Positions 35,079-43,227 of a stretch of 64,000 nucleotides of DNA are shown here, one piece after another. The first letter of the stretch is position 1, and the number at the start of each line of letters is the position of its first letter. Both the position numbers and the translations under genes were made by a program. Source of the DNA: Marinobacter litoralis (GTDB lineage Bacteria; Pseudomonadota; Gammaproteobacteria; Pseudomonadales; Oleiphilaceae); contig NZ_QMDL01000003.1 in NCBI RefSeq assembly GCF_003336705.1, positions 620,211-684,210 of the forward strand. Reading direction: 5' to 3'. The notes below the pieces were generated by a model, which was given only the letters and a program-made list of their open reading frames with translations, made no database searches and was not told the DNA's origin.

Positions 35079-36497
35079 ATGAATGCTATCTACAAATTGC
35101 TTGCTGTCTTTGTGCCCATATTTGTTTTTTTCGGAGCAGCACGAGCGATATACCGGCAATTGGTTTGGAGGCTGAACCGGAGGTATCAAAATTCCGCGGC
35201 TGAAGCATTCAAGTCAAATAACGAACCGGTTTGTCGAATAAACGAAGAAAAGCGCCGTTCATTGGCCAGGGTTCTTTGGCGGGAGTCAATAAATGGTGCA
35301 GTAAGTAAAGAGCCTTTTGATAGCGAGGATGTTGGTTATCAAGTCTATCGGGTTGCTAATCCTGAGATTGCAGAAAAGGACTGGCGATTTAGTAACTCTG
35401 CGGCAAGTGTAGTTAACAAGCTGAATGGTTTCGAATTTTTTGTTCCAGGAATGGCTCGTAGATGGTTGCTTGAGACCAAGCCACAAAGCCTTGATATTGT
35501 TTTCTATAAGAATATTGCTGTTTTGGTTGGTTCCGGTAATGAATTTGATCTCTTTCGGGAGGAACGTGCCGGCGTGTTGCGCGTGCCTGGCTTGCAGGCC
35601 AGGCAGAACGCGATTGAAACTTGGTATGAGGCACCTGCAACGTGTGCAACTTTTACCGTCCCTCCTATTAACGGTGGAGGATTAGTTCGCGCAATCAGGG
35701 GGGACACGATGGTTCTGTGCAGTAATTGGAACTCTGCTGATACGTATATGCTTGTTATAGGTGTAGCGGGTATATTTTCGACTGTTTTGGGGATTTTTGT
35801 TGCAGCATTCGTTATGGATGCATTTGAAAGCAGGTATTTCTTCACTTCAAGTTTTTTTGAGACTTTTCTTACTTTGCTACCAGTTCTTTGGGGAGTGTTG
35901 GTTTCGGGTTTTCTTATACGCGAACGATTCAGGTTCAGGTTCGAACCTATGCTTTTCGTCGATCGAGAAGCCTCATTTATATATTCGATAAAAGCCCATG
36001 TGCCCAGACTGGAAGGAGCCTCGTGGGCGAGTATTGCGGTGCGGGTGAGTAGTCAATTTGGTTATCTTGTTGGGACCATATTCAGTGTATCCGACAGTAA
36101 ACTCGAGTTCGTTTCGCTGACTGATCCGAACCATTTAACAGCAGAATTTGGCGTTAACAATATGTTTGATGGTTTGTGTGTATGGAAAACTATTTCGATG
36201 TTCATGAACCGTGAAATTAATAACAGCTCGGATATTATCCCTTGTGGAAAGACATATCAGCAGGGTGACCCATTGCAAGATGGATTATGGCTTCTCAAAA
36301 GGAGAGTTAAGTCAAGTTTCCCTGTACTGCCATTTCCAGCGAAGGTGCTTCATTCTGTCCTGTTTTTACTTACCTTGGGGCCCTTGCCCTACATTTTGGC
36401 CAACCAGGAAGCGAAGGCTCGGCTTAAACAAGCGTTCAAGGTCAAGAGCCAAGGAGTTTTAGCGACCAAGTTACAAGGAGCTAACGAGCAGCAATAA
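35079..36497 (+). CDS. Hypothetical membrane protein in AT-richer DNA
   Basis: Not recognised. The 472 residues have an N-terminal membrane segment (about 5-22), two central ones (about 225-250 and 262-285) and a last hydrophobic stretch near 425-445. Soluble regions lie between them. The DNA is visibly richer in A and T than its neighbours, with many TTT, ATA and AAT codons, which suggests separate origin. It lies between family C and two small membrane genes on the same strand, and could be another effector-island accessory or immunity gene. No catalytic motif was seen. Confidence 0.6.
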   Translation: MNAIYKLLAVFVPIFVFFGAARAIYRQLVWRLNRRYQNSAAEAFKSNNEPVCRINEEKRRSLARVLWRESINGAVSKEPFDSEDVGYQVYRVANPEIAEKDWRFSNSAASVVNKLNGFEFFVPGMARRWLLETKPQSLDIVFYKNIAVLVGSGNEFDLFREERAGVLRVPGLQARQNAIETWYEAPATCATFTVPPINGGGLVRAIRGDTMVLCSNWNSADTYMLVIGVAGIFSTVLGIFVAAFVMDAFESRYFFTSSFFETFLTLLPVLWGVLVSGFLIRERFRFRFEPMLFVDREASFIYSIKAHVPRLEGASWASIAVRVSSQFGYLVGTIFSVSDSKLEFVSLTDPNHLTAEFGVNNMFDGLCVWKTISMFMNREINNSSDIIPCGKTYQQGDPLQDGLWLLKRRVKSSFPVLPFPAKVLHSVLFLLTLGPLPYILANQEAKARLKQAFKVKSQGVLATKLQGANEQQ

Positions 36498-36529
36498 GTG
36501 TTGCTTATCGTTATCACAAGGAGTTTGAA

Positions 36530-36814
36530 GTGAATAATGCAAAGATATGGATATCAGTCGTCATCCACCTGCTGCTGTTTCTTACACTGCTGTCCGAAGG
36601 CTATCCGGATATTCTGGTGGCTGTGATGATACTGGGCCTGCTGTTTAACGCGGCGGGCATACTGGTGAGTTATGTCGCCAGCTTGAAGGTTGGTAGTGGC
36701 CTGTACATCGCCGGGTGTGTGGTGTTTTTTCCGATTGGTGTTATCGGAATGCTGGGAGCGCGGCAGACGTTGGACGACGCTCGCCGTAAAGTGTTTTTTC
36801 AGGAGATGCAGTAA
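36530..36814 (+). CDS. Small membrane protein, 94 residues
   Basis: An unrecognised small protein, almost entirely hydrophobic, with about three membrane segments (residues 5-22, 28-50 and 56-78) and a short basic tail (LDDARRKVFFQEMQ). It starts at GTG 36530, six bases after AAGGAG. It ends two bases before the next gene, so the two are almost certainly cotranscribed and may act together. Confidence 0.62.
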   Translation: MNNAKIWISVVIHLLLFLTLLSEGYPDILVAVMILGLLFNAAGILVSYVASLKVGSGLYIAGCVVFFPIGVIGMLGARQTLDDARRKVFFQEMQ

Positions 36815-36816
36815 TC

Positions 36817-37227
36817 ATGGAAGTCCAAAAATCTTATAAAGTTGCCAAATCCACAGTCAATGCCCAGTTATATGGTGGTATTGGCGTCGCCATTTTTTTG
36901 CTGGTGGCTATTCTGACCATCCGTCAAATGCCGGCGTACCCTCTGGGATTTGTGTTGGTTTTGATTGGTGTGGGTATCTGGAATTCGTCTCGCTCGGCGG
37001 TGACCTGTTTCAATGACTATATGGAAGTGAAGCTGGCGCCGATCTCTTCGCTGCATTTGATCCGCTATCGAGATATTGTGCGGTTGGATCAGTCGAACAA
37101 AAAGTACCTTGCCATCGATTATCTGGCGGATGGTAAAGAAAAGACACTGAAACTGCCGTGGCCTTTTATTGAAAAGGGCGCCAAGAACAGCTTGATTGCG
37201 TTTCTTCAGGAGCAACAGGTCACCTGA
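36817..37227 (+). CDS. Small membrane protein with PH-like C-terminal domain
   Basis: A 136-residue protein with two membrane segments (about 17-36 and 42-58) followed by a beta-rich soluble domain (MEVKLAPISSLHLIRYRDIV through DGKEKTLKLPW). The pattern resembles bacterial PH-like membrane proteins of the STM3941/DUF304 type, but the match is by eye and weak. It follows the 94-residue gene by two bases. Confidence 0.6.
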   Translation: MEVQKSYKVAKSTVNAQLYGGIGVAIFLLVAILTIRQMPAYPLGFVLVLIGVGIWNSSRSAVTCFNDYMEVKLAPISSLHLIRYRDIVRLDQSNKKYLAIDYLADGKEKTLKLPWPFIEKGAKNSLIAFLQEQQVT

Positions 37228-37270
37228 TCGTCAGTTAAACCGTACGGAGCCTGCAGATGCGAGGGTGTAA

Positions 37271-37450
37271 TCCCCCCAGCCACTACCGGATATTCCGCTA
37301 TTCGAGTCCTTTCGTCACGAAGATCCGCGCACTATCCGCCATGACGACAAAACGGACCGAAACCCCCGTTACTGGCGGGATATGAGCAAGCATGATTACG
37401 AGCAGTTTATGAATGACAATCGCCATAAGTTGTATAACAACAAGTGGTAG
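37271..37450 (+). pseudogene. Orphan C-terminal fragment of a family A gene
   Basis: This frame opens after TAA (37268-37270) and ends at TAG (37448-37450). It encodes SPQPLPDIPLFESFRHEDP and then HDDKTDRNPRYWRDMSKH. That matches only the C-terminal end of family A (compare APLPDIPLFEPHRDKDP and GRDPRYWRDM in the next gene). There is no start codon or upstream homology, so it is the remnant of a deleted copy just before the intact copy at 37464. Confidence 0.75.
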
Positions 37451-37463
37451 TTAACGGAATGGT

Positions 37464-38486
37464 TTGAATCCCCTGATGCCTGATAGCCCGTATTACAGTT
37501 CAACCGCCTTATGCCCCGGAGGAGACAGTCGTCGGGTCCGTCGTGGGGATTTGGACAAGCGCTCCCGAAGCTTCCGATTCCAGTGGGCAGCTGGGCAGAA
37601 GCTGTCTAAAACCTATAGTCCGGATTTGGTGCCCGCGGGTTTCCTAAGGACTTGGCACGCGAAAGATATTGATGCCGATGTGGAGTTGGGTGAACGAAAC
37701 GCTCAGCGACTTCGTGACGAGGGAAAATGTGATAAACCGATAGGGTGGATTGATCACGAGAGTATTCGTTATGCCACCCTGCCGAGTTCATCCTGGCATT
37801 TGCTACTACTTAAAGTGTTCGCAAAATACATCATAATTTTGGGAGCAGCTGCTTTATTTATAGACTTTCTCTCAATAGTTTTTTTTGGAGGAAGATCTCT
37901 GGAAGGCTATATAACGAACGCATATATACCCGTAATTTTGTACATTGGAGGTCCATGCGCACTGATTTGGGGCGCAATTAGCCTGATCGAACGCCTCTTC
38001 CCCAGTGTGATCTACAAAGACCCAAAAGGCCCCCTCTGGGAGTTCAACCGCCGCAGGGGGCTGGTCACGGTTTTTCGTAACCCAAAAAAGAAGCGGGATG
38101 CCGGCCAGATTGCCTGGCAGTCGCCGTTTTCCGAGTTTGACGGCTATGTCCACAGCGGACCCACCCACCAGGGGTTGCCGCTCTACTACGGTGCAATGGT
38201 TCACCGATATCGGGAGGAAGCCCTGACCCTCACTGCCTTTCAGGCAGCTTCTGCTAACGATGAAGATCACAAGGCCCTATGGAATTTCTGGCTTCAATAC
38301 ATGGACAGCACGGCCCCTTTGCCGGACATTCCCTTGTTTGAACCCCATCGTGACAAAGACCCCGTAACCGCCGAGCATGACAAGCGCACAGGCCGGGATC
38401 CTCGTTACTGGCGGGACATGGACAGTGCCACGTACAAGCAGAAGACAGACGAAATGTACAAGCGCTGCCTCAAAACATTCGGATGA
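37464..38486 (+). CDS. Putative immunity membrane protein (family A, copy 3)
   Basis: A 340-residue member of the family beside the VasX-like effector. It has two membrane segments (about 115-140 and 150-175) and the family motifs GPLWEFNRRRG, SPFSEFDGY, WLQYMDSTAPLPDIP and RYWRDMDSATYKQK. It is more divergent than copies 1 and 2 and lies some 19 kb further on, with no effector gene next to it. Such orphan copies are often retained to protect against foreign effectors; that is inference. The start is probably TTG 37464 after CGGAA, with ATG 37476 as the alternative. Confidence 0.68.
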   Translation: MNPLMPDSPYYSSTALCPGGDSRRVRRGDLDKRSRSFRFQWAAGQKLSKTYSPDLVPAGFLRTWHAKDIDADVELGERNAQRLRDEGKCDKPIGWIDHESIRYATLPSSSWHLLLLKVFAKYIIILGAAALFIDFLSIVFFGGRSLEGYITNAYIPVILYIGGPCALIWGAISLIERLFPSVIYKDPKGPLWEFNRRRGLVTVFRNPKKKRDAGQIAWQSPFSEFDGYVHSGPTHQGLPLYYGAMVHRYREEALTLTAFQAASANDEDHKALWNFWLQYMDSTAPLPDIPLFEPHRDKDPVTAEHDKRTGRDPRYWRDMDSATYKQKTDEMYKRCLKTFG

Positions 38487-38507
38487 CTTCGGCAAAGGAA
38501 TGAAACC

Positions 38508-39602
38508 CTAACGCCGCAACTCAGCCTCCGGCCGATTCAGCATCGCAATCAGCGGATTCTTCCTGAACACATAATCCCGCAGCAGATAACCCAGCAATAG
38601 GCCAAGCGCGAAGCCGCCCAAGTGGGCCACCCAAGCCACACCGCCTTGGCCTGAGAACATGCCGAACAGATTAATCAGGCTCCAGATCAGGAAGTACCAA
38701 TGGGGTGCGAGTTTCTTCTGGTAAACAAAGAACATGAAGGTCAGGCTGGCGTGGCGGAACCACATCAAGTAGAGACCGAATAGCGCGGCGATAGACCCGC
38801 TAGCCCCCACCAACAGCAGCGGGCCTTGGCTGCTGTCGAACAATAGCAGTTCCGCCAAAGCCGCCATCACGCCGGCAAACAGGTACATTACGAGAAAGGC
38901 ACCATGCCCGAGGGCGTCTTCCAGGTTGTCCCCAATGATCCACAGAAAATACATGTTGCCGGCCAAGTGCATGAAGCCGCCGTGGACGAACTGGTAGGTA
39001 AGGAGCTGGATGGCAAAATGTGCAGGGCTCTGGTTTTCAGAGTTGAACCCCCAGTATGCGAACACCCAGTCGTTGATTTCGGGGGAGAGCAGGCCGGCGA
39101 TAAACACGATGCTGCAAAGTGCAATTAATGCTCGGGTGACCCAAGGTGTGCGGCGGGGCTTGATGTTGTATTCCACGGGCATGGCCGTAAAAAACTGAAA
39201 TAGCCAAGACTTCCAGCTCACCTTTTCATTGAGGTTGTTCAGCGCCCGTTTCAGTTCCGGGGAGTGCATCACTTGGTCGACTTCGTGCTTATCCAGCCAG
39301 ACGCCGTCGCAACTCGGGCAGCAGTCGATTTCGGTCGTATAGTGCTCCAGCAATTGGTAATGGACCATGGAAACCCGGCAGCGCCGGCATTGTCGGTCGC
39401 TGGTTCGCAGTGCCGAGCCCAGGTGTTGCTCATGATCGTAGTGGTCGATGTGCTCATGGCGATTGGCAATGGCTTGGTTCAGCGCCCCGTCTTCAAACCA
39501 CATTCCGTGACAGTGTCGGCAGCTCTGTATCGAGGGGGTGCTGGTGGCCTCAAGGCTATTAGTTGCGCACGAAGGGCAGGGATGGGCACGAGTTTTGGGC
39601 AT
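38508..39602 (-). CDS. Rhomboid intramembrane serine protease with N-terminal zinc ribbon
   Basis: A 364-residue protein. The first 110 residues carry two zinc-ribbon-like modules (CPSC...CRHCHGMWFEDGAL and CRRC...CCPSCDGVWLD) of the TFIIB type. A membrane region of six or so segments starts near 155. The rhomboid catalytic serine is in GASGS, and the paired histidine is in AHLGGFALG. It would cleave single-span substrates within the inner membrane; the zinc ribbons may bind substrate or partners. AAGGA precedes ATG 39602. It converges with the family A gene at 37464, marking the edge of the T6SS island. Confidence 0.9.
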   Translation of the reverse strand: MPKTRAHPCPSCATNSLEATSTPSIQSCRHCHGMWFEDGALNQAIANRHEHIDHYDHEQHLGSALRTSDRQCRRCRVSMVHYQLLEHYTTEIDCCPSCDGVWLDKHEVDQVMHSPELKRALNNLNEKVSWKSWLFQFFTAMPVEYNIKPRRTPWVTRALIALCSIVFIAGLLSPEINDWVFAYWGFNSENQSPAHFAIQLLTYQFVHGGFMHLAGNMYFLWIIGDNLEDALGHGAFLVMYLFAGVMAALAELLLFDSSQGPLLLVGASGSIAALFGLYLMWFRHASLTFMFFVYQKKLAPHWYFLIWSLINLFGMFSGQGGVAWVAHLGGFALGLLLGYLLRDYVFRKNPLIAMLNRPEAELRR

Positions 39603-39821
39603 GAAATCCTTTTCCTGAAGAAACAGCGTATTGGAGCGAAGATTTTTCTAAGGTTGGGTTAACTTGGTTGATCATAGCAACCTCAACTTTGGATTCCACA
39701 GCCTCGGTCACGGTTAATTCAGGCGGTACCAATTACACATAGCATGCGCGTGGCGAGGTTAGACCAAAAACGCACCGTCCTTGGTGCCAAGATGCAACAT
39801 AAAAAGGAAAGGCTAGCCGTC

Positions 39822-39989
39822 TTAATCCGAGACGATTTCACCTTGAATAACTGTTTGGCCGCTGTAAGGAGCCGGTTCGGTGGTTTCTACCCGGGCGTTG
39901 TCTGACTGACGGTCTGCAAGGCTTGCGTGTGCCGGCAAGGTAGCGAAGGCAACGAGAGAGGCTAGGGCGGCTAGGACGAGGTTACGCAT
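39822..39989 (-). CDS. Small secreted peptide, 55 residues
   Basis: A short exported protein: signal peptide MRNLVLAALASLVAFATLPAHA, then about 33 polar residues (SLADRQSDNARVETTEPAPYSG and so on). GGAGA lies about seven bases before ATG 39989. There are no cysteines and no recognised domain. The clear signal sequence and ribosome site favour a real gene. The function is unknown. Confidence 0.65.
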   Translation of the reverse strand: MRNLVLAALASLVAFATLPAHASLADRQSDNARVETTEPAPYSGQTVIQGEIVSD

Positions 39990-40306
39990 AGGACATTCTC
40001 CGATTCGGGATGTGAATTGATCGCGAAGCCGGAAGCGACTCGCGATCAGCTGGCGAGCAGTATGTGGCTCAGGGGCGGTTGTGAATAATTTGGAAACGGT
40101 ATGGGATACATCACTGAAAATTATGTGACGGAGCCTGCTGCAGTTGTCCTTTCGAGCGTTTGCCAAGAAAGCTTCAGCCAGCCAATCGTTAGAGGCGAGG
40201 CTGGTATCAGGTTTGTGAATGTGGATCATACGATTGGGAAATTGGTATTGCCGGTCATTCAGTCGCAAGGTATCGGTCAGCAGTTTATTCTTTAGGAGAA
40301 ATGACG
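39990..40306. other. Intergenic region before thioredoxin
   Basis: This stretch of about 317 bases separates the small secreted peptide gene from thioredoxin. I see no convincing ORF with a ribosome site, no strong hairpin and no confident promoter pair. It must hold the divergent promoters of both genes. Confidence 0.5.
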
Positions 40307-40630
40307 ATGACTGACATTATCCATGTATCCGATGCGAATTTTGATGAAGCGGTCCTTCAGAGCGATCAGCCCGTGCTGGTTGATTTCTGGGCACCTTGGT
40401 GTGGCCCCTGTAAAGCAATAGCGCCCCTGCTTGAAGAACTGGCCGAAGAGTTTGATGGGCAGTTGACCGTAGCTAAAGTAAACGTTGATGATAGCCCGGA
40501 AGTAGCGGCTAAAATGAGTATTCGGGCCATCCCCACGTTAGCGCTCTTTCAAGACGGTGGCGCCATCGCTCGCCAAACCGGTGCAGGCAGCCTGAGCGAG
40601 CTGCGTACGTTTGTGAAAGGCAATCTGTAA
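40307..40630 (+). CDS. Thioredoxin
   Basis: A 107-residue cytoplasmic thioredoxin with the redox motif WCGPCK near residues 30-35 and the conserved cis-proline in RAIPT. It reduces disulphides in target proteins. AGGAGA at about 40294 favours ATG 40307 over ATG 40301, which would be too close. It is followed 33 bases later by a LysR regulator on the same strand. It may be an accessory copy and not the main trxA, so I give no symbol. Confidence 0.93.
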   Translation: MTDIIHVSDANFDEAVLQSDQPVLVDFWAPWCGPCKAIAPLLEELAEEFDGQLTVAKVNVDDSPEVAAKMSIRAIPTLALFQDGGAIARQTGAGSLSELRTFVKGNL

Positions 40631-40663
40631 GAACCTAAACGGAATCACCCGGAGTAACTGTTG

Positions 40664-41599
40664 ATGAAAACCCAAGAGCTCCAGTTGCTCTATATTTTCG
40701 ATGCCATCATGACGGAACGGTCGGTTACTCGTGCGGCTGACCGTCTCGCCATGACCCAGCCTGCGGTGTCGAATGCGATTTCCAGAATGCGCCAGATCTG
40801 GAACGATCCGGTGTTCGTGCGTAAAGGCAGGAACATCGAGCCCACATCCTATGCGCTGAGCCTGTGGGATCAGGTGGGCGGGCCAATGTATTCCCTGACG
40901 AACGCGGTAAGCGCCACGCAGTTTGATCCTAAAACCTCCAAGCGGAAGTTCCGGCTCGCGGTGACAGACGTCATCGTCGAGATGGTCTGGCGCCCGTTAA
41001 TCAAATTGCTGGAGCAAGAAGCACCGGGCGTCGATGTCTATGCCGTGCCCTATACGCCCGAGGGTACCCATGACGGCTTGCGTGAAGCGAACGTCGATTT
41101 GGCGGTGGGAATGTTGCATCACCACGATCACAGCTTGCGCAGTACATGGCTGTTTGAAAGTGGGTACGTGCTGGCCATGCGCGAAGACCACCCCCTTGCC
41201 GGAAAGCCCATCACTTTAGAGGAATTTCTGGAAGCGCGTCATTTGCTGGTGACCATGTCCGGAGATGTTCACGGGTTCGTAGACAGTTATCTCGACCAGA
41301 AAGGCCAGAGCCGCCGGATTGCGGCAACGGTCAACCAGTTTTCGATTGCCCCCGAGCTGCTTAGAGAAACCGATCTGATTGCGGCCGTGCCGGAACTGAT
41401 CAGTCAGGACTGCGGCTTCGTCAACGGGCTGTGGATGGGCGAGCTACCGTTCAAAGTAGACCCGACCAGCCTTTACTTGATCTGGCACGCCCGCCACGAT
41501 CGTGACCCCGGGGTTATCTGGATCCGGGGGCATCTTGAGCGGCTCCTTCAGGAGCGCTGGGAAGAAATCATGACGGCTTCACCGTGCTCTCCTCTTTGA
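40664..41599 (+). CDS. LysR-family transcriptional regulator
   Basis: A 311-residue regulator. The N-terminal winged helix-turn-helix (residues 5-65; SVTRAADRLAMTQPAVSNAI) is followed by a two-lobed effector domain. The N-terminal style and FDPKTSKRKFRLAVTD resemble the NodD/NahR/LeuO branch of LysR proteins. GGAG lies nine bases before ATG 40664. It is probably cotranscribed with the thioredoxin gene. Its target and ligand cannot be told from the sequence; the convergent GST gene belongs to the NemR-like set. Confidence 0.88.
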   Translation: MKTQELQLLYIFDAIMTERSVTRAADRLAMTQPAVSNAISRMRQIWNDPVFVRKGRNIEPTSYALSLWDQVGGPMYSLTNAVSATQFDPKTSKRKFRLAVTDVIVEMVWRPLIKLLEQEAPGVDVYAVPYTPEGTHDGLREANVDLAVGMLHHHDHSLRSTWLFESGYVLAMREDHPLAGKPITLEEFLEARHLLVTMSGDVHGFVDSYLDQKGQSRRIAATVNQFSIAPELLRETDLIAAVPELISQDCGFVNGLWMGELPFKVDPTSLYLIWHARHDRDPGVIWIRGHLERLLQERWEEIMTASPCSPL

Positions 41600-41616
41600 G
41601 ATGATCGCCGACCCGA

Positions 41617-42246
41617 TCAGTTAGCCAAAGAGTAGGCCCCGCCTTGTTCAACCGCCGCCTTATAGGCGGGGCGAGCCTGAAAGCGCTCAACCCATGCTTT
41701 CAGGTTGGGGCGCTGGCTCAATAGCCCAAAGGAGTGGGCAACCTCACCAACAAAACTCAGCTGGATGTCCGCAGCACTGAACTGTTCATCAACCAGGTAC
41801 GTTTTACCGGCCAGCGATGATTCGATGAAACCTAAATGGTTGTCCAGTTCGCTGTTAATGCGGGGCTGCAGAGGCTCGCCGCTATCCCCGAGTTGGCCAA
41901 CATAGATCTTCAGTAACAGCGGCAGCATCGCCGACCCCTCGGCGTAGTGAAGCCATTGAACGTACTGTTCGTAGGCTGAGCTATCTGGTTCTGGCTGTAG
42001 CTGCTGATTGGTCGCGTATTTCCGAACGAGGTAATCAATGATCGCGCCTGATTCGTGGATGATGTTCTCGCCATCTTCGATGACTGGAGACTTGCCCAAG
42101 GGATGAACGTCAAACAGCTCGGGCGGTGCCAAATGGGTATTTGGGTCGCGCTGGTAGCATCGAACTTCGTAATTCAGGCCAAGCTCTTCGAGCAACCAGA
42201 GGATGCGGTGAGAGCGCGAGTCGTTTAGGTGGTGAACAAGAATCAT
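41617..42246 (-). CDS. Glutathione S-transferase
   Basis: A 209-residue GST that would conjugate glutathione to electrophiles. The thioredoxin-like N-terminal domain includes VHHLNDSRSHRILWLLEEL, where the Ser cluster near residue 10 is the catalytic area, and GKSPVIEDGE with the cis-proline and ES of the glutathione site (HESGAI). The helical C-terminal domain follows. GGAG precedes ATG 42246. It is divergent from the nemR-like gene, with a TAGAC-N5-GTCTA site 53 bases upstream, so it is likely repressed by that TetR protein. Confidence 0.92.
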   Translation of the reverse strand: MILVHHLNDSRSHRILWLLEELGLNYEVRCYQRDPNTHLAPPELFDVHPLGKSPVIEDGENIIHESGAIIDYLVRKYATNQQLQPEPDSSAYEQYVQWLHYAEGSAMLPLLLKIYVGQLGDSGEPLQPRINSELDNHLGFIESSLAGKTYLVDEQFSAADIQLSFVGEVAHSFGLLSQRPNLKAWVERFQARPAYKAAVEQGGAYSLAN

Positions 42247-42299
42247 AGGGTGGGCTCCATAAAGTGTTTGCCGATTTCGATTCTTACTATCGCACACTG

Positions 42300-42314
42300 T
42301 AGACGACTGGTCTA
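42300..42314. promoter_or_regulatory. NemR-like operator 1
   Basis: TAGACGACTGGTCTA: 5-bp inverted arms (TAGAC/GTCTA) around 5 bases, in the GST-nemR intergenic region. It is identical to the sites at 44037 and 44123, and its proximity to the GST start suggests control of that gene. NemR boxes of E. coli have, from memory, a similar TAGAC...GTCTA form. Confidence 0.8.
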
Positions 42315-42326
42315 ATCGTGTTTGCG

Positions 42327-42345
42327 TTATCAGTAACACTGATAA
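42327..42345. promoter_or_regulatory. Palindrome TTATCAGT-AAC-ACTGATAA
   Basis: A perfect 8-bp inverted repeat with a 3-base centre, between the two NemR-like boxes in the GST-nemR divergent region. Its sequence differs from those boxes, so a second regulator may bind here. Confidence 0.5.
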
Positions 42346-42422
42346 ATGTGATTCACAGCCTAGGATGAGTTTTTAACGCCAAGGCTGCGGAAACTCCTGA
42401 TCGCCGGTTAGTGTTTGCTTTC

Positions 42423-42437
42423 TAGACAATTGGTCTA
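42423..42437. promoter_or_regulatory. NemR-like operator 2
   Basis: TAGACAATTGGTCTA lies 20 bases before the nemR-like start codon. The arms match the other three sites and only the central bases differ. Its position suits autorepression. Confidence 0.8.
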
Positions 42438-42457
42438 ATCCCACTTAGAATTTCGCC

Positions 42458-43051
42458 ATGGAACCAAAAGTAGCAACTCAAGATGTGCGCAGCCACATCC
42501 TCGAAACCGCCCAAGTCATCATCAGTGGCAAGGGTTTTAGCGCTGTGGGATTAAATCAGATCCTGCAGGCTGCCGGTGTGCCGAAAGGATCTTTCTATCA
42601 TTATTTCGGCTCCAAAGAAGCGTTTGGTGAAGAGTTGCTCAAGAGTTATTTTGCCGATTACCACGAAACGCTGGATGCTATGCTGTCGCGCCCGGGCCTG
42701 AACGGTGCCGAGCGTTTGATCAGCTATTGGCAAACCTGGCTGGAGACCCAATCGGCCTGTGATCCAAAAGGTAAATGCCTCACGGTTAAGCTGGCTGCCG
42801 AGGTCAGTGATTTGTCTGAAACCATGCGAGCGGTTTTAGCGCGAGAAACCTCCCGGGTTGTTGCACGATTGGAGCAGGCGGTTGCAGAGGGTATAGAGGA
42901 CGGTTCCCTGCCAGCGACTCTGAATGCCAAAGTCACCGCGTCCACCCTTTACCAGTTGTGGCTGGGCGCAAGCCTGCGCAGCAAAATCACCCGGGACCCG
43001 GAGCCCATGGAGTGCGCGCTCACGGCGACCAAAGAAATGCTTGGTCTATAA
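42458..43051 (+). CDS. nemR: TetR-family electrophile-responsive repressor (NemR-like)
   Basis: A 197-residue TetR repressor closely resembling E. coli NemR, which releases DNA on reaction with hypochlorite, quinones or aldehydes. The DNA-binding domain includes VGLNQILQAAGVPKGSFYHYF (residues 30-50). From recalled alignment, the NemR redox pair Cys106/Lys175 corresponds to Cys107 (GKCLTVKL) and Lys176 (LRSKITRD), both present. A box lies 20 bases upstream and others precede the GST and yqhD genes. The regulated set (GST, yqhD, curA, DJ-1) is a coherent aldehyde and quinone detoxification group. Confidence 0.88.
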   Translation: MEPKVATQDVRSHILETAQVIISGKGFSAVGLNQILQAAGVPKGSFYHYFGSKEAFGEELLKSYFADYHETLDAMLSRPGLNGAERLISYWQTWLETQSACDPKGKCLTVKLAAEVSDLSETMRAVLARETSRVVARLEQAVAEGIEDGSLPATLNAKVTASTLYQLWLGASLRSKITRDPEPMECALTATKEMLGL

Positions 43052-43105
43052 AGCCTCATTGAATTAGAGCTAGCCCCGAACATACCGCCGACGACCTTTT
43101 GCTGT

Positions 43106-43134
43106 CCTACATATCATTCTCAGTGATATGAAGG
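43106..43134. promoter_or_regulatory. Imperfect 11-bp inverted repeat before the kinase-like gene
   Basis: CCTACATATCA and TGATATGAAGG flank a 7-base loop with a single mismatch. It lies about 95 bases before ATG 43228 and after the nemR stop, and could be an operator or an mRNA stem. Confidence 0.45.
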
Positions 43135-43227
43135 ATACGACTTACGAATTATTCAAACCCCTTCCACCCGCTAATAATGGCCCTTCCTCCGACATTGCTC
43201 GGTAACATCCATCAAAAGGAAGGCGGA

